From assembly GCA_019414055.1 (NCBI GenBank), contig DXMV01000026.1, positions 22,380 to 86,379 on the forward strand: DNA of 64,000 bases, read 5' to 3'. The notes under the pieces are model-generated. The model was given only the letters and a program-made list of their open reading frames with translations, was not told where the DNA came from and searched no databases. This DNA is from Collinsella sp. GTDB taxonomy: Bacteria > Actinomycetota > Coriobacteriia > Coriobacteriales > Coriobacteriaceae. Numbering within the stretch: the first letter of the stretch is position 1; each line of letters opens with the position of its first letter. A program made the position numbers and the translations under genes. Shown here one piece after another: positions 17,517-26,640 of this stretch.

Positions 17517-17540
17517 TGTACGGGTACGTTGTTGTTGGGT

Positions 17541-19244
17541 TTATCCCAGCAGGCTCAGGCCAACAGAGACAAACGCCAGGATAACACCGACGATGGACTC
17601 GCCGCCCAGCAGGCCGCTGGCAACGACCAGGCCCTGCTCCTGGAAGGCGGCATCCTTGGCGGCCTTCTCTTCGTCCGAAAGACCGGCGTTGGCATCGCGG
17701 TGTGCGGTCCACTTGTCGTAGGCGAGCTTGACGCAGGAGCCCAAGAAGGCTGTGAGCGACATGTAGAACGGCAGGTACACGCCCAGGCCGATCATCATGG
17801 CCGGAATGCCGAGCCAGTACATGACGATACCGGCGATAAAGCCGCCTGCGAACCACGGCACGCTCGGGATGCCCGAGACCATGGTGGCGACCACACTTGC
17901 CTGTGCGGCAACGAAGCTCTTGTCGGGACCAAAGGCGTCCGGACCATAGGCGGCGACGAGCGCGACCATGACGGCCGCGGCGACCAGGGCACCCACGATG
18001 CCGCCAATGGCCTGACCGATCCACTGCGCACGTGGGTTGGTGCCCAGCACGGCGCCGGCCTTAAAGTCGTTCATGACGTCGCCCGCAAGGCCGCACGCCA
18101 CGGCTACGATGCCGGCGATAAAGAACAGCTTGACCTGAGCGAGCTGCGCGAAGGCGGCCACGATGAGCATGACGATGAGGCCGAAGATCTCCATGGGGTC
18201 GATGCCCGTCTGGCCGCAGCTCTGCGCGCTCATGATGGTGGTGACAAAGGTGAACAGCGTGACGATGACGGCCGGAACGGGGCCAAGGTCGAGCACGATG
18301 GCGATGATCACGGCGATGGCGGCAGCGCACAGGCCGATGATACCGGCGTCGAGCTTAAGGGAGCCCGAGATGAGCGACTGCTCGTCGGTGTCGGTGGAGC
18401 TGTCGGCGGCGAGGCCACGGACGATGCCGGCGACCTGCGGCAGGATGTCCTTGAGGACGACGGCGACGCCAAAGCCCATCATGAGGCCCATGCCCAGGGA
18501 CTTAACAATGCCCTGTGCGGTCACAACATCGAACAGGCCGGCAGCGGTACCGCCGACGATGATGCCAAAGTTGCCCAGCAGCGCGCCGGCAAACCAGAAC
18601 GCGACGGGGGCGAAGCCCACCAAAAAGCCGATGGACAGCAACATGGGCGAGTTATAGATGGCAAAGGTCACGCCGGGGATATTGAGCGTGCACAGCATGC
18701 TGGGCACCACGCCCAGGGCGTCTCGAAGCACGCTGTAGATGCCGGCGATGGCCATGGAGCCAAAGAGCTGCTTGCCAGTCTTGCCGCCGGCCTCGGTGGC
18801 GCGCAGGGTCTGAGCTGCGGCGTTGCCGGTGGGGAACTCCAGCGCGGCGTCCACGATAAAGTGACGGTGGATGAGTGCCGTGGCCAGCAGACCCAGGATG
18901 GTGCCGGCGAGTGCCACGATGAACATGTCGAGCCAGCTGATCTGGTCGGCATAGCCCAGCATCCAGGCGCCCGGGATGGTAAACGCCAGACCGCCGGCGA
19001 CCATGGCGCCTGCTGACATGATGGTGTGGGTGACGTTTGCCTCGTTGAGGCTGGCGTTGCCCATGAGCTTAAGGAAGAACAGCGAGATGACGGCAGCGAA
19101 GACGATCGGCCAGGGGAGTGCGCCCATCTTGAGGGCGGTGTAGGCCGAGCTTGCCGTGATGATCACGCAGCCAAGGACGCCGATGACGACGCCGCGCAGC
19201 GTAAGTTGACCGCGCATCGAGGTGCGGTTCGAGGGATTGCTCAT
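17541..19244 (-). CDS. OPT-family oligopeptide/metal-chelate transporter
   Basis: A 567-residue integral membrane protein with about 14-16 hydrophobic segments. OPT-family features are the N-terminal LRGVVIGVLGCVIITASSAY, the NEANVTHTIMSAGAMVAGGL segment, EFPTGNAAAQTL, and LAGDVMNDFKAGAVLGTNPR, the conserved DxKxG-like core. OPT proteins use the proton gradient to import oligopeptides or metal-nicotianamine-like compounds. A charged loop near 280-300 (DSSTDTDEQSL) is probably cytosolic. ATG 19244 has AAGGAG eight bases upstream, and the terminator at 17477 marks a single-gene unit. Confidence 0.9.
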   Translation of the reverse strand: MSNPSNRTSMRGQLTLRGVVIGVLGCVIITASSAYTALKMGALPWPIVFAAVISLFFLKLMGNASLNEANVTHTIMSAGAMVAGGLAFTIPGAWMLGYADQISWLDMFIVALAGTILGLLATALIHRHFIVDAALEFPTGNAAAQTLRATEAGGKTGKQLFGSMAIAGIYSVLRDALGVVPSMLCTLNIPGVTFAIYNSPMLLSIGFLVGFAPVAFWFAGALLGNFGIIVGGTAAGLFDVVTAQGIVKSLGMGLMMGFGVAVVLKDILPQVAGIVRGLAADSSTDTDEQSLISGSLKLDAGIIGLCAAAIAVIIAIVLDLGPVPAVIVTLFTFVTTIMSAQSCGQTGIDPMEIFGLIVMLIVAAFAQLAQVKLFFIAGIVAVACGLAGDVMNDFKAGAVLGTNPRAQWIGQAIGGIVGALVAAAVMVALVAAYGPDAFGPDKSFVAAQASVVATMVSGIPSVPWFAGGFIAGIVMYWLGIPAMMIGLGVYLPFYMSLTAFLGSCVKLAYDKWTAHRDANAGLSDEEKAAKDAAFQEQGLVVASGLLGGESIVGVILAFVSVGLSLLG

Positions 19245-19436
19245 ATAAAACTCCTTTGCGTATATCCGCTTCCCCCGGGAGCGCCGTTACGGATACGGCG
19301 CGGGAAGTCGGGTTACCAAGGGCCGCCGCGTGAGCTCGCAAACGACCGCGCACCAGTATAGCCGCAAGCTAGTCATTTTGGGATGACTGGTTTAGGTAGG
19401 CGATATACTGCTGGACAGACGAAAGGAGCGCCGACG

Positions 19437-20288
19437 ATGCTTAATGGGTACGCATATATATTGACGGTCGACGTGGGCAACACGTTCATTCGCTTTGGCC
19501 TGTTTGCAGAGGATTCGGCCGCGGCGCAGGAATGTCCGCTTGCGACGTGCGAGATCACCACGCCGTTGAGCATCACAGCAGACGAGGCGCGCATGCGTCT
19601 CGTGCAGGTCATGGCCGCACTGGCGGCCGATGCGGGCATGCCGGGTGCGCTTGTGCCCGCGGCTGCTGTGCTGAGCTGCGTGGTCCCGGCGCTCGAGCGC
19701 CCGTGGAAGGCGGCACTTTCCCGCACCTGCACGGGGCGCGTGCTCACCGTGGGGCCGGGACTTAAGACCGGCATGCCCGTGCACTACGACGATCCGGCCG
19801 AGATCGGCCCCGACCGCATCGCCGATGCCGTGGCGGCCCGCGCCGTCTACGGGTCGCCGTGCATCGTGATTGACCTGGGCACGACGACCAATATCGAGGT
19901 CATCGACGCGCACGGTACCTTTGTGGGCGGCGTTATCGCGCCGGGGCTGGCACTCGGCGCCCGTTCGCTCTCGGCGGCAGCAGCGCGCCTACCCCAGGTT
20001 GAGCCCTCGGCGCCCACACATGTAATCGGCCACAACACGCGTGAGGCCATGCGCTCGGGTGTGGTTTTGGGCGAGGTAGCCCGCATCGACGGCATGCTCG
20101 ACATGGTGCTTGCCGAGATGCGCGCGACCAAGGCCGCGGGGGAGGGCGATGTGCCCATCGTCATTACCGGCGACGATGCCGAGGCACTTGCGGCGCTGGT
20201 CGGCCATAGCCTGACGGTAGACGACGCGCTGACGTTGCGGGGTCTCGCCGAGCTCTACCGCATCAACCAAAAGCCCCGCCGCGCGTAG
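19437..20288 (+). CDS. coaX: Type III pantothenate kinase
   Basis: A 283-residue ASKHA-fold kinase that phosphorylates pantothenate, the first step of coenzyme A synthesis. Motifs are LTVDVGNTFIRFGLF (phosphate-binding DxGNT with the catalytic Asp), DPAEIGPDRIADAVAARAVY, VIDLGTTTNIEVID and FVGGVIAPGLALGARSL. Type III enzymes need a monovalent cation and are not feedback-inhibited by CoA. ATG 19437 was chosen over the in-frame ATG 19383 because GAAAGGAG lies eight bases upstream; the longer form has no site. A GATATACT box at 19402-19409 is a probable -10 element. It is divergent from the OPT gene. Confidence 0.95.
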   Translation: MLNGYAYILTVDVGNTFIRFGLFAEDSAAAQECPLATCEITTPLSITADEARMRLVQVMAALAADAGMPGALVPAAAVLSCVVPALERPWKAALSRTCTGRVLTVGPGLKTGMPVHYDDPAEIGPDRIADAVAARAVYGSPCIVIDLGTTTNIEVIDAHGTFVGGVIAPGLALGARSLSAAAARLPQVEPSAPTHVIGHNTREAMRSGVVLGEVARIDGMLDMVLAEMRATKAAGEGDVPIVITGDDAEALAALVGHSLTVDDALTLRGLAELYRINQKPRRA

Positions 20289-20370
20289 GGCGAGGGGCTG
20301 GTGGGATAAGCGCCCCTACCTTTCACCTGCTACAATGGGCCAAACTATTGCGATTTCGGAGGTGTCTGCC

Positions 20371-20895
20371 ATGTCGGACGATCTTCATCAAACCGCGTCG
20401 GGCAAGCGCCGCGACGTTATTAGCTGGGACGAGTTCTTTATGAGCGTGGCCATCGCCGCGCAGCGCCGTAGCAAGGACCCCAACACGCAGGTGGGAGCAT
20501 GCATCGCCAGCACCAACCACCGCATCCTTTCGGTGGGTTACAACGGCACGCCCTCGGCGCTCAACGACGACTTTTTCCCGTGGGGTACGAGCGATGACCC
20601 GCTGCAGGACAAGCACAACTACGTGGTCCATGCCGAGGCCAACGCCGTGCTCAACTACCGTGGCTCGCTCAAGGACCTCGAGGGTTCCACGGTCTACGTC
20701 ACGCTGTTCCCGTGCCACGACTGCGCCAAGATCCTGGCGCAGGTGGGCGTGGGCGAGGTCGTCTACCTGGACAATAAGTATGCCGACACCGATGACGGCC
20801 GTATCAGCCGCCGCATTCTCGACTCCTGCGGCATCAGCTACCGCCAGGTCATCGTCGATGTCCAGATTGGTACCGGGGAGCAGACTCAGCAGTAG
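20371..20895 (+). CDS. Deoxycytidylate (dCMP) deaminase
   Basis: A 174-residue zinc deaminase converting dCMP to dUMP for thymidylate synthesis. The zinc site is complete: HAEANAVLNY gives His and the catalytic Glu, and PCHDCAKIL gives the two cysteines. ISWDEFFMSVAIAAQRRSKD and VGYNGTPSALNDD are also family features. It resembles ComEB and eukaryotic DCTD more than single-nucleoside cytidine deaminases. ATG 20371 has GGAGGTG seven bases upstream and TACAAT at 20330 is a likely -10 box; the in-frame ATG 20335 would lie at the transcription start. Confidence 0.92.
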   Translation: MSDDLHQTASGKRRDVISWDEFFMSVAIAAQRRSKDPNTQVGACIASTNHRILSVGYNGTPSALNDDFFPWGTSDDPLQDKHNYVVHAEANAVLNYRGSLKDLEGSTVYVTLFPCHDCAKILAQVGVGEVVYLDNKYADTDDGRISRRILDSCGISYRQVIVDVQIGTGEQTQQ

Positions 20896-20936
20896 CGCGT
20901 GCCAACGCCAGCTGGCGGCAAAACAGCCAAAAGAGA

Positions 20937-20953
20937 CCCGTCCCAAATTGACT
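20937..20953. repeat. Second-family repeat block, copy S1
   Basis: The minus strand reads AGTCAATTTGGGACGGG, identical to the block in copy S3 (58786-58802). It lies 41 bases after the dCMP deaminase stop. Confidence 0.7.
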
Positions 20954-21065
20954 GCTCGTGAAAGTCGTGTCCGCACGCATGGCTGGCGCCTAAGCGGGTA
21001 CATGGCTGTAGTAACATAGCCCCTGTCCGCGGGCGTGCCCGCGTTATTGTGAGAAAGGAGCCCCT

Positions 21066-21344
21066 GTGGCTGTTAACGAAGAGCTGCTTAAGAAGGTTCT
21101 TGAAGAGATTCGCCCCAACCTGCAGGCCGATGGCGGCGATATGGAGTATGTGGGCGTCGACGACGAGGGTGTTGTCAAGCTGGAGCTGCAGGGCGCCTGC
21201 GCCGGCTGCCCCATGAGCTCGCTAACCCTTTCCATGGGTATCGAGCGCATCCTGAAGGAGCATGTGCCCGGCGTTACCCGCGTTGAGCAGGTCAATGCTT
21301 CCGGCGAGGCCGAGGACCTGTACGACGAGTACGCGCCGTTCTAA
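21066..21344 (+). CDS. NifU C-terminal-like (Nfu) iron-sulfur scaffold protein
   Basis: A 92-residue Nfu-domain protein that carries or delivers Fe-S clusters. The fold motifs are present: VLEEIRPNLQADGGDMEYVG, then VVKLELQGACAGCPMSSLTL with the CxxC cluster-binding pair, and IERILKEHVPGVTRVEQV. The GTG start at 21066 follows GAAAGGAG. It would serve the Fe-S proteins of this organism, for example the activase at 9166. No other suf or isc gene is nearby. Confidence 0.93.
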   Translation: MAVNEELLKKVLEEIRPNLQADGGDMEYVGVDDEGVVKLELQGACAGCPMSSLTLSMGIERILKEHVPGVTRVEQVNASGEAEDLYDEYAPF

Positions 21345-21453
21345 GACGCGAAAGCTGCGGACGGTACGCTCCGCATAGACGTTACGCCCAAATTTGCGGC
21401 TGCGAGCGTAAGGCCCGCGGCCGCATTTGTATGTAGGGAGCAGGGGGATCGAT

Positions 21454-22275
21454 ATGCTCAACGACCTCTACCATATGCTTGATCCCGTCGCGATCTCGGC
21501 GGGCCCCATCACCATCTACTGGTACGGCCTGGCCTATGTGGTCGGCGCCCTGCTTACGGCAGTCGTTATGTATCGCACGCAGCGCCGCTGGGGCTTCGAC
21601 ATTACGATTGATGACCTGACGAGCGTCGTGGTCGGCGCGGTCTTTGGCCTCATCATCGGCGCGCGCCTGTTTTACGTCGTCTTTTACGGCGATGGCTACT
21701 ATTGGACCCACCCGCTCGAGATCTTTGCCACCAACGAGGGCGGCATGAGCTTCCACGGTGGCCTGGTCGGCGGCATCTTGGGCGGCATCATCGTGTGCCG
21801 CATGTATAAGCTCGACGCCTGGACCATCGCCGACCTTGCCGTTATCGGCGCTCCGCTGGCGCTGTGCCTGGGACGCTGCGCCAACTTCGTAAACGGTGAG
21901 CTGTGGGGTAAGCCGACCGATCTGCCCTGGGGTGTGGTCTTTGGCGGCACCGCGGGCAATATGCCGCGCCATCCCTCCCAGCTCTACGAGGCGTTTCTAG
22001 AGGGCATTGTGCTCTTCTGCATCCTGCAGGTGCTCAGTCGCAAAAAACCGCTGCTGCCCCAGGGTACGTTTATGGGCGTCTTTGTGATGGGCTACGGCAT
22101 CGTTCGCTTTTTGATTGAGTTTGTGCGCGTGCCCGATGCCCAGCTGGGCTATTTGCTGGGAGGCGTTATCACCATGGGCCAGCTGCTGAGTTTGCCGCTC
22201 GTGATTGCCGGCCTGGTGCTCATCATCTTCGCCCGACACCGCAATCGCCCCCAGCGCATCTACCTCGACGCCTAA
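21454..22275 (+). CDS. lgt: Prolipoprotein diacylglyceryl transferase
   Basis: A 273-residue membrane enzyme that transfers diacylglycerol from phosphatidylglycerol to the lipobox cysteine of prolipoproteins. About seven helices are visible. Conserved features are YWYGLAYVVGALL near the N-terminus, GGMSFHGGLVGGILGG with the catalytic-region His, the Lgt signature GRCANFVNGELWGKPTDLPW, and PRHPSQLYEAFLEG. ATG 21454 has AGGGGG six bases upstream; an in-frame TTG at 21427 is less likely. The palindrome R2 begins 5 bases after the stop. Confidence 0.97.
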   Translation: MLNDLYHMLDPVAISAGPITIYWYGLAYVVGALLTAVVMYRTQRRWGFDITIDDLTSVVVGAVFGLIIGARLFYVVFYGDGYYWTHPLEIFATNEGGMSFHGGLVGGILGGIIVCRMYKLDAWTIADLAVIGAPLALCLGRCANFVNGELWGKPTDLPWGVVFGGTAGNMPRHPSQLYEAFLEGIVLFCILQVLSRKKPLLPQGTFMGVFVMGYGIVRFLIEFVRVPDAQLGYLLGGVITMGQLLSLPLVIAGLVLIIFARHRNRPQRIYLDA

Positions 22276-22279
22276 CCAC

Positions 22280-22322
22280 CAAAACCACCACAAAGGGGAC
22301 AGGCACCTTTGTGGTGGTTTTG
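22280..22322. repeat. Stop-adjacent palindrome, copy R2
   Basis: A perfect 17-bp stem (22280-22296 with 22306-22322) with loop GGACAGGCA, immediately after lgt. The core reads AAAGGGGACAGG. It could act as a weak terminator on either strand (arm ends in TTTTG). Confidence 0.9.
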
Positions 22323-22358
22323 CCGAGTTTGATAGGTTTCTAGAAAGGCTTTCGGACT

Positions 22359-24542
22359 GTGAAGGATTCCGACCTCTCCACAACGGCTGCGCGCGACGCT
22401 GCCCGCATCGTCTGGTTTAAGCGCTACCCCGCCAAGCAGACACTCATCGCATTTTTGCTCGCGCTGTTGGCGACCACGGCGTTTTCCATCGATCCCGCCC
22501 CGGTGTCGAGCAACGCAGTCTTGACGATTGACCCCAAAGCCTCGGGCATGCTGTACGTGTGCTACGAGGTGCTCCTCTCGTTTGCCGGCCATACCGACGC
22601 GGTCATGCTGCTTGCACTTGCCTGCCTGCTCACGCTGCCGTTTCGCTACGTATTCTTTGGCCGCGGCGACGCTTGGCGTCCCTCGGTGATCCTTCCGTCG
22701 CTGTTTTTCGCCATCTGCATGGTGTTCGGCCGCAGCTACGACCTCATCGATTCGGCCGAGATTGTGCTCGGCGACAAGGCTCGCATCATCTGCGCCTGGA
22801 TAGGCGGTGCGGGCTGGATGCTCCTAGCGATCGTGGCCTTCTATCTGGCTTTTGAGTGTCTAGATTGGCTGAGCTCTCGGCGCATCCCGTTTTCTGAGGC
22901 GCACTTTGGCCGCGTATGGCGTGTGGCTCACGCCGTGCTCTCGGTCCATCCCTTTGCCGGGCCCTTCCTGGTGCTTATGGTCGCCTGGGCGCCCACGCTC
23001 ATCGCTTCGCTGCCCGGCCTTTTTATGGGAGATACGGGTGCGCAGATTCGCCAGTGGTTCAACTACCCCAACGGCACGAGTGACTACCTGCGTCTGCTCA
23101 ATCCCAATGTGTTGCTCAACGGACATCACCCCGTGGCGCACACGGCTATCATCGGTTCGTGCGTCCAGCTGGGGCTTTCACTGTTCAACAGCGCCAACGC
23201 AGGTCTTGCCATCTACACCTGCGCTCAGTTCGTCATTACGGCCGCCTGCATGGCCTATTCCATCTCGTCGCTGCGCAAGCTGGGCGTGAGCTTGCCGATC
23301 CGCGGCGTGATCTTGCTGTTCTTTGTGTCTATGCCCATGTTCTCCAACTACGCGGCCCTGCTTACCAAAGATGTGCTGTTTGCCGACGCGTTTTTGGTGC
23401 TGTTGGTGCAGACCGTGAAGCTCGTGGCCTGCGGCCTGCCCCGTCGCGATGCCAATGCCGAGCGTGCGGGCGAACAGAGGCCCGTGCTCTTTGCGCGCCA
23501 TGACTGGCTGCTGCTCGCTCTGGGTGCCATGGGTTCCACGTTTCTGCGCAACGGCGGCCTGGTGTTTCCCCTGGCGGCATGCGTAATCGCGGCGGCGTTT
23601 TGCGCATGGGACGCGCATGTGGCTCGTCGTGCAGTCAAGCAGGCCGGTGCTGCGCCTTCGGGCGCCATCTCGCGTTTCCGCTGGGTGGGAGTTCTTGCGG
23701 TGCTTGGACTCTGCCTTGCCTCTAATGTGTACTTCACCAAGGTCTTTATGCCGGCGCATGACATTACGCCTGGTTCCAAGCGCGAAATCCTCTCGATTCC
23801 GTTCCAGCAGACGGCTCGTTTCGTCCAAAAGCACGACGGCCTCAACTCGGGTGTCAACCCTACGGTTAAGGAGGACGGCACTATCGTGGAGGCTCCTTGC
23901 GACGGCTTGGTGACCGACGATGAGCGTGCCGTGATCGACCGTGTGCTCAAGTACGACAATCTGGGCCGCCGCTACAACCCGGATAAGTCGGACGCCGTCA
24001 AAAATTGCTTTAACGAGTACGCCTCGCAGGAGGACATCAAGGCCTATTTTGAGGTCTGGGCGCAGATGTTCAAAAAGGATCCCGAGTGCTACATCTCGGC
24101 GCTCATCAATAACTACTACGGCTACTTTTATCCGAGTGCCCGCGATGCGTGGGTCTACAGCACGGCGCGCAGTGCCGAGATTATGGCGAAGCCCGATAAC
24201 CTCAAGTACTTTGACTTCCATCCGGTCGATAGCAAGGTTGTGCGCTGGTGCGACCACCTGATCAACCTGTATCGCGTGGCGGTGCAGCGCATTCCGTTTA
24301 TCTCGCTCACCATGAGCTCGGCCACCTATGTGTGGATCATGATCGCCGTGGTGGTCTATCTGCTACGTCGTCATTCATGGCGCGGTCTGGCCATTTGGTT
24401 GCCGCTGCTGGGCGTGCTTGCCGTGTGCCTGATCGGTCCCTGCAACGGTTCGACCTATATGCGCTACCTGTATCCGGTTATCGCCTGCATGCCCTTTGCC
24501 ATCGGCGCCACCATCACTCGCAGCGACCTCCTCTGGTCCTAA
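22359..24542 (+). CDS. DUF6020-like polytopic membrane protein
   Basis: A 727-residue protein with about 12 membrane segments and two soluble parts. It resembles DUF6020 proteins, whose layout recalls GT-C glycosyltransferases: LFMGDTGAQIRQWFNYP after an early helix carries an acidic loop residue, and LLNGHHPVAHTAIIGSCVQL follows. The large extracytoplasmic segment (about residues 465-640) contains FNEYASQEDIKAYFEVWAQM, and the end has CNGSTYMRYLYPVIACMPF. A role in cell-envelope polymer assembly is an inference from the family type only. The GTG start at 22359 has AGAAAGG upstream. Palindromes R2 and R3 flank the gene. Confidence 0.65.
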   Translation: MKDSDLSTTAARDAARIVWFKRYPAKQTLIAFLLALLATTAFSIDPAPVSSNAVLTIDPKASGMLYVCYEVLLSFAGHTDAVMLLALACLLTLPFRYVFFGRGDAWRPSVILPSLFFAICMVFGRSYDLIDSAEIVLGDKARIICAWIGGAGWMLLAIVAFYLAFECLDWLSSRRIPFSEAHFGRVWRVAHAVLSVHPFAGPFLVLMVAWAPTLIASLPGLFMGDTGAQIRQWFNYPNGTSDYLRLLNPNVLLNGHHPVAHTAIIGSCVQLGLSLFNSANAGLAIYTCAQFVITAACMAYSISSLRKLGVSLPIRGVILLFFVSMPMFSNYAALLTKDVLFADAFLVLLVQTVKLVACGLPRRDANAERAGEQRPVLFARHDWLLLALGAMGSTFLRNGGLVFPLAACVIAAAFCAWDAHVARRAVKQAGAAPSGAISRFRWVGVLAVLGLCLASNVYFTKVFMPAHDITPGSKREILSIPFQQTARFVQKHDGLNSGVNPTVKEDGTIVEAPCDGLVTDDERAVIDRVLKYDNLGRRYNPDKSDAVKNCFNEYASQEDIKAYFEVWAQMFKKDPECYISALINNYYGYFYPSARDAWVYSTARSAEIMAKPDNLKYFDFHPVDSKVVRWCDHLINLYRVAVQRIPFISLTMSSATYVWIMIAVVVYLLRRHSWRGLAIWLPLLGVLAVCLIGPCNGSTYMRYLYPVIACMPFAIGATITRSDLLWS

Positions 24543-24543
24543 T

Positions 24544-24576
24544 TTGGTGCAAAGGGGACAGGTTGCTTTGCACCAA
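24544..24576. repeat. Stop-adjacent palindrome, copy R3
   Basis: Perfect 11-bp stem TTGGTGCAAAG / CTTTGCACCAA around GGGACAGGTTG, starting 2 bases after the DUF6020-like stop codon. Confidence 0.9.
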
Positions 24577-24707
24577 GGGGCTGTATCATCACGACGCCTT
24601 CATTTTGGGGTTTATCTCGCAGGCCAGTAGGTATATCATAACGACGTTTGTTTATATTGCCCGAGCATCTGCGCTGGGCTTTAGGTCGAAACCGATAGGA
24701 GACACGT

Positions 24708-25514
24708 ATGTCCGGACACTCTAAGTGGGCCACAACCAAGCATCGTAAGGGCGCGCAGGACGCCAAGCGTTCCGCCCTCTTCTCCAAGCTGAGCCGCAAC
24801 ATCACCGTTGCTGCCCGTCTCGGCGGCGACCCGCTGCCCGAGAACAACGCCAGCCTCGCTGCTGCTGTTGCCAAGGCCAAGGCTCAGTCCATGCCTAAGG
24901 ACAAGATCAAGTCCGCTATCGACAAGGCCTTCGGTTCGGGTGCCGATGCCGCCGTCTACGAGAACATCGTGTACGAGGGCTATGGTCCCGCCGGTGTTGC
25001 CGTCTACGTTGACTGCCTGACCGATAACCGCAACCGTACCGCCGCCGATGTCCGTTCTGCCTTCTCCCACGCTGGTGGCAACCTGGGCACCTCCGGCTCC
25101 GTCGCCTTCCAGTTTGAGCGCAAGGGCCAGATCGTCGTCGCCAAGGAGATCCTGGACGAGAACGCCAAGAAGGAGACCATGATCGCCAACGGTGCTGCCG
25201 GTGACGAGGACGAGTTCATGATGGCAATCGCCGAGGCCGGTGGCGAGGACTACGAGGACGCCGGCGAGGAGTGGATCGTCTGGACCGCTGCTAACGACGT
25301 CATGGCTGTCTCCAAGGCACTCGAGGAGCAGGGCGTCCAGGTCAAGGGTTCCGAGACCACCATGGTTCCGACCACCCCGACCGAGGTCTCCGGTACCGAC
25401 GCCAAGAAGGTTCAGCGCCTCATCGATCGCCTCGAGGAGCTCGACGACGTCCAGGACGTCTACAGCACCATGGATATGACCGACGAGGTCATCGCTGCCC
25501 TCGAGGAGGAGTAG
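24708..25514 (+). CDS. yebC: YebC/PmpR-family regulatory protein
   Basis: A 268-residue YebC/TACO1-family protein. The N-terminus MSGHSKWATTKHRKGAQDAK is diagnostic, followed by LFSKLSRNITVAARLGG, MPKDKIKSAIDKA, VYVDCLTDNRNRTAADVRSA and SGSVAFQFERKG. It is somewhat longer than the usual about 245 residues because of an acidic insert (AAGDEDEFMMAIAEAGGEDY) in the third domain. Members have been described as transcription factors and as ribosome-associated helpers of translation at proline stretches; the second role would suit the Ala-Pro tract at 29721. ATG 24708 has ATAGGAG at seven bases. A terminator follows at 25584. Confidence 0.95.
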   Translation: MSGHSKWATTKHRKGAQDAKRSALFSKLSRNITVAARLGGDPLPENNASLAAAVAKAKAQSMPKDKIKSAIDKAFGSGADAAVYENIVYEGYGPAGVAVYVDCLTDNRNRTAADVRSAFSHAGGNLGTSGSVAFQFERKGQIVVAKEILDENAKKETMIANGAAGDEDEFMMAIAEAGGEDYEDAGEEWIVWTAANDVMAVSKALEEQGVQVKGSETTMVPTTPTEVSGTDAKKVQRLIDRLEELDDVQDVYSTMDMTDEVIAALEEE

Positions 25515-25583
25515 CGCCCGCGCGGGTTAAGCCGCGCATATCTGGGCATAATGAAGCGAGCATGCAAGCCTCGTGGAATAGAT

Positions 25584-25626
25584 GAGCCGGATCCGCGTGC
25601 GTAGAGCACCGGACCCGGCTCTTTTA
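25584..25626 (+). terminator. Rho-independent terminator after yebC
   Basis: Stem GAGCCGG-a-TCCG / CCGGA-c-CCGGCTC followed by TTTTAT. Confidence 0.85.
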
Positions 25627-25680
25627 TAATGATGCGAATCGTTTTGCATTTTGTGGACCGAGACCCGAAAGGAGCGCCGC

Positions 25681-26226
25681 ATGCGCGTGCTCAAACGAGC
25701 CCTAGCAATCGTGTACCTTGCCGCCGCCATCGTGGCGCTGGGCACGCTTGTCTGCCAGTTCTGGGGACCGTATACGTATCGCTTTATGTTGCTGTTGCGT
25801 GACACCATGCCTCGCGTCGTCGTTACGGTGTGCGCCGCCATCGTGGCGCTTGGCGTGCTCATTGGGTTTTTCCGCTTGATGTTCGCGCGTCGCGAGCCGT
25901 CCTGCGTGCATCCGGCGGGGGAGCGCAATATCGAGGTCACGCTCGCAGCGCTTTCCTCGTGCGCCCGCGCCGCGGCGGAGTGCGATGATCGTGTGATGGT
26001 TGAACATATCGAGGCACGCGTTCAAGGCTCCGACGAGTCGCGCGTTCGTTTTAAGGTAGAGGCCATCGCACTCGACGACCGGGACGTGGCCTCCCAAGCT
26101 ATCGCGATGCAGCAGCGCATCGAGAAGGCCTGCGACACCATGCTCGGCACGCCGGGCACGACCGCGCGCGTCCGTTTTTTGCCGTCCAAGACTACCGTCC
26201 AGACCGTGGAGGTTTCCGGTGAGTGA
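25681..26226 (+). CDS. amaP: AmaP-like alkaline-shock membrane anchor protein
   Basis: A 181-residue protein with two N-terminal membrane helices (LAIVYLAAAIVALGTLVCQF and VVVTVCAAIVALGVLIGFF) and a soluble C-terminal domain of the Asp23-anchor type. In Firmicutes AmaP tethers Asp23 at the membrane. Here the same gene order is kept: this gene, a DUF2273 protein overlapping by 8 bases, then Asp23. ATG 25681 has AAGGAG at seven bases. The assignment rests on topology, length and neighbours more than on strong residue motifs. Confidence 0.75.
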   Translation: MRVLKRALAIVYLAAAIVALGTLVCQFWGPYTYRFMLLLRDTMPRVVVTVCAAIVALGVLIGFFRLMFARREPSCVHPAGERNIEVTLAALSSCARAAAECDDRVMVEHIEARVQGSDESRVRFKVEAIALDDRDVASQAIAMQQRIEKACDTMLGTPGTTARVRFLPSKTTVQTVEVSGE

Positions 26227-26596
26227 TACCAACCAAGACAAGACCGCCCGCACGCCGCGCCTGACGATCGATCAGAACGCTACGCCGGCAGGCGAGTCCG
26301 CCGACACCAAGCCCGAGGCCGGCGAGCAGCACGACAGCGCCGCCAACGACTTTGACGAGGCCATGGGTCTCATCAAAGGTACGGGCGCTGCTATCTGGAG
26401 CTACGCCGTGCGCCACCCCAACACTACGCTCGGCGCCGTGGCAGGCTTTATCCTCGCCGTGCTGGTACTTACGTTGGGCCTGTGGGACACGCTCGTCATC
26501 GCATTCTTTGTGCTGATCGGTGCCGTGATCGGCCAGATTCGCGACGGCGAGAACGGTATCGTCAACTTCTTCGGCCGTCTGTTTAGCGGCCGCTAA
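26219..26596 (+). CDS. DUF2273-like small membrane protein
   Basis: A 125-residue protein: a polar, Asp/Glu/Thr-rich N-terminal tail of about 45 residues, then two helices (LGAVAGFILAVLVLTLGLWD and LVIAFFVLIGAVIGQIRDG) and FFGRLFSG at the end. This hairpin is the DUF2273 core found between amaP and asp23 in Gram-positive bacteria; the long N-terminal tail is extra. The GTG start overlaps the amaP stop in GTGAGTGA, so translation is coupled. Confidence 0.75.
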   Translation: MSDTNQDKTARTPRLTIDQNATPAGESADTKPEAGEQHDSAANDFDEAMGLIKGTGAAIWSYAVRHPNTTLGAVAGFILAVLVLTLGLWDTLVIAFFVLIGAVIGQIRDGENGIVNFFGRLFSGR

Positions 26597-26640
26597 TACG
26601 TATTCGACTGTCGCATCCGTGGCAGGCATAAGGAGGAACC

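Noticed and set aside
17355..19016. A 553-codon plus-strand frame opposite the OPT transporter
   Set aside because: Extremely His/Asp/Gly/Gln-rich, the antisense of membrane-helix codons; the minus strand reads as a good OPT protein.
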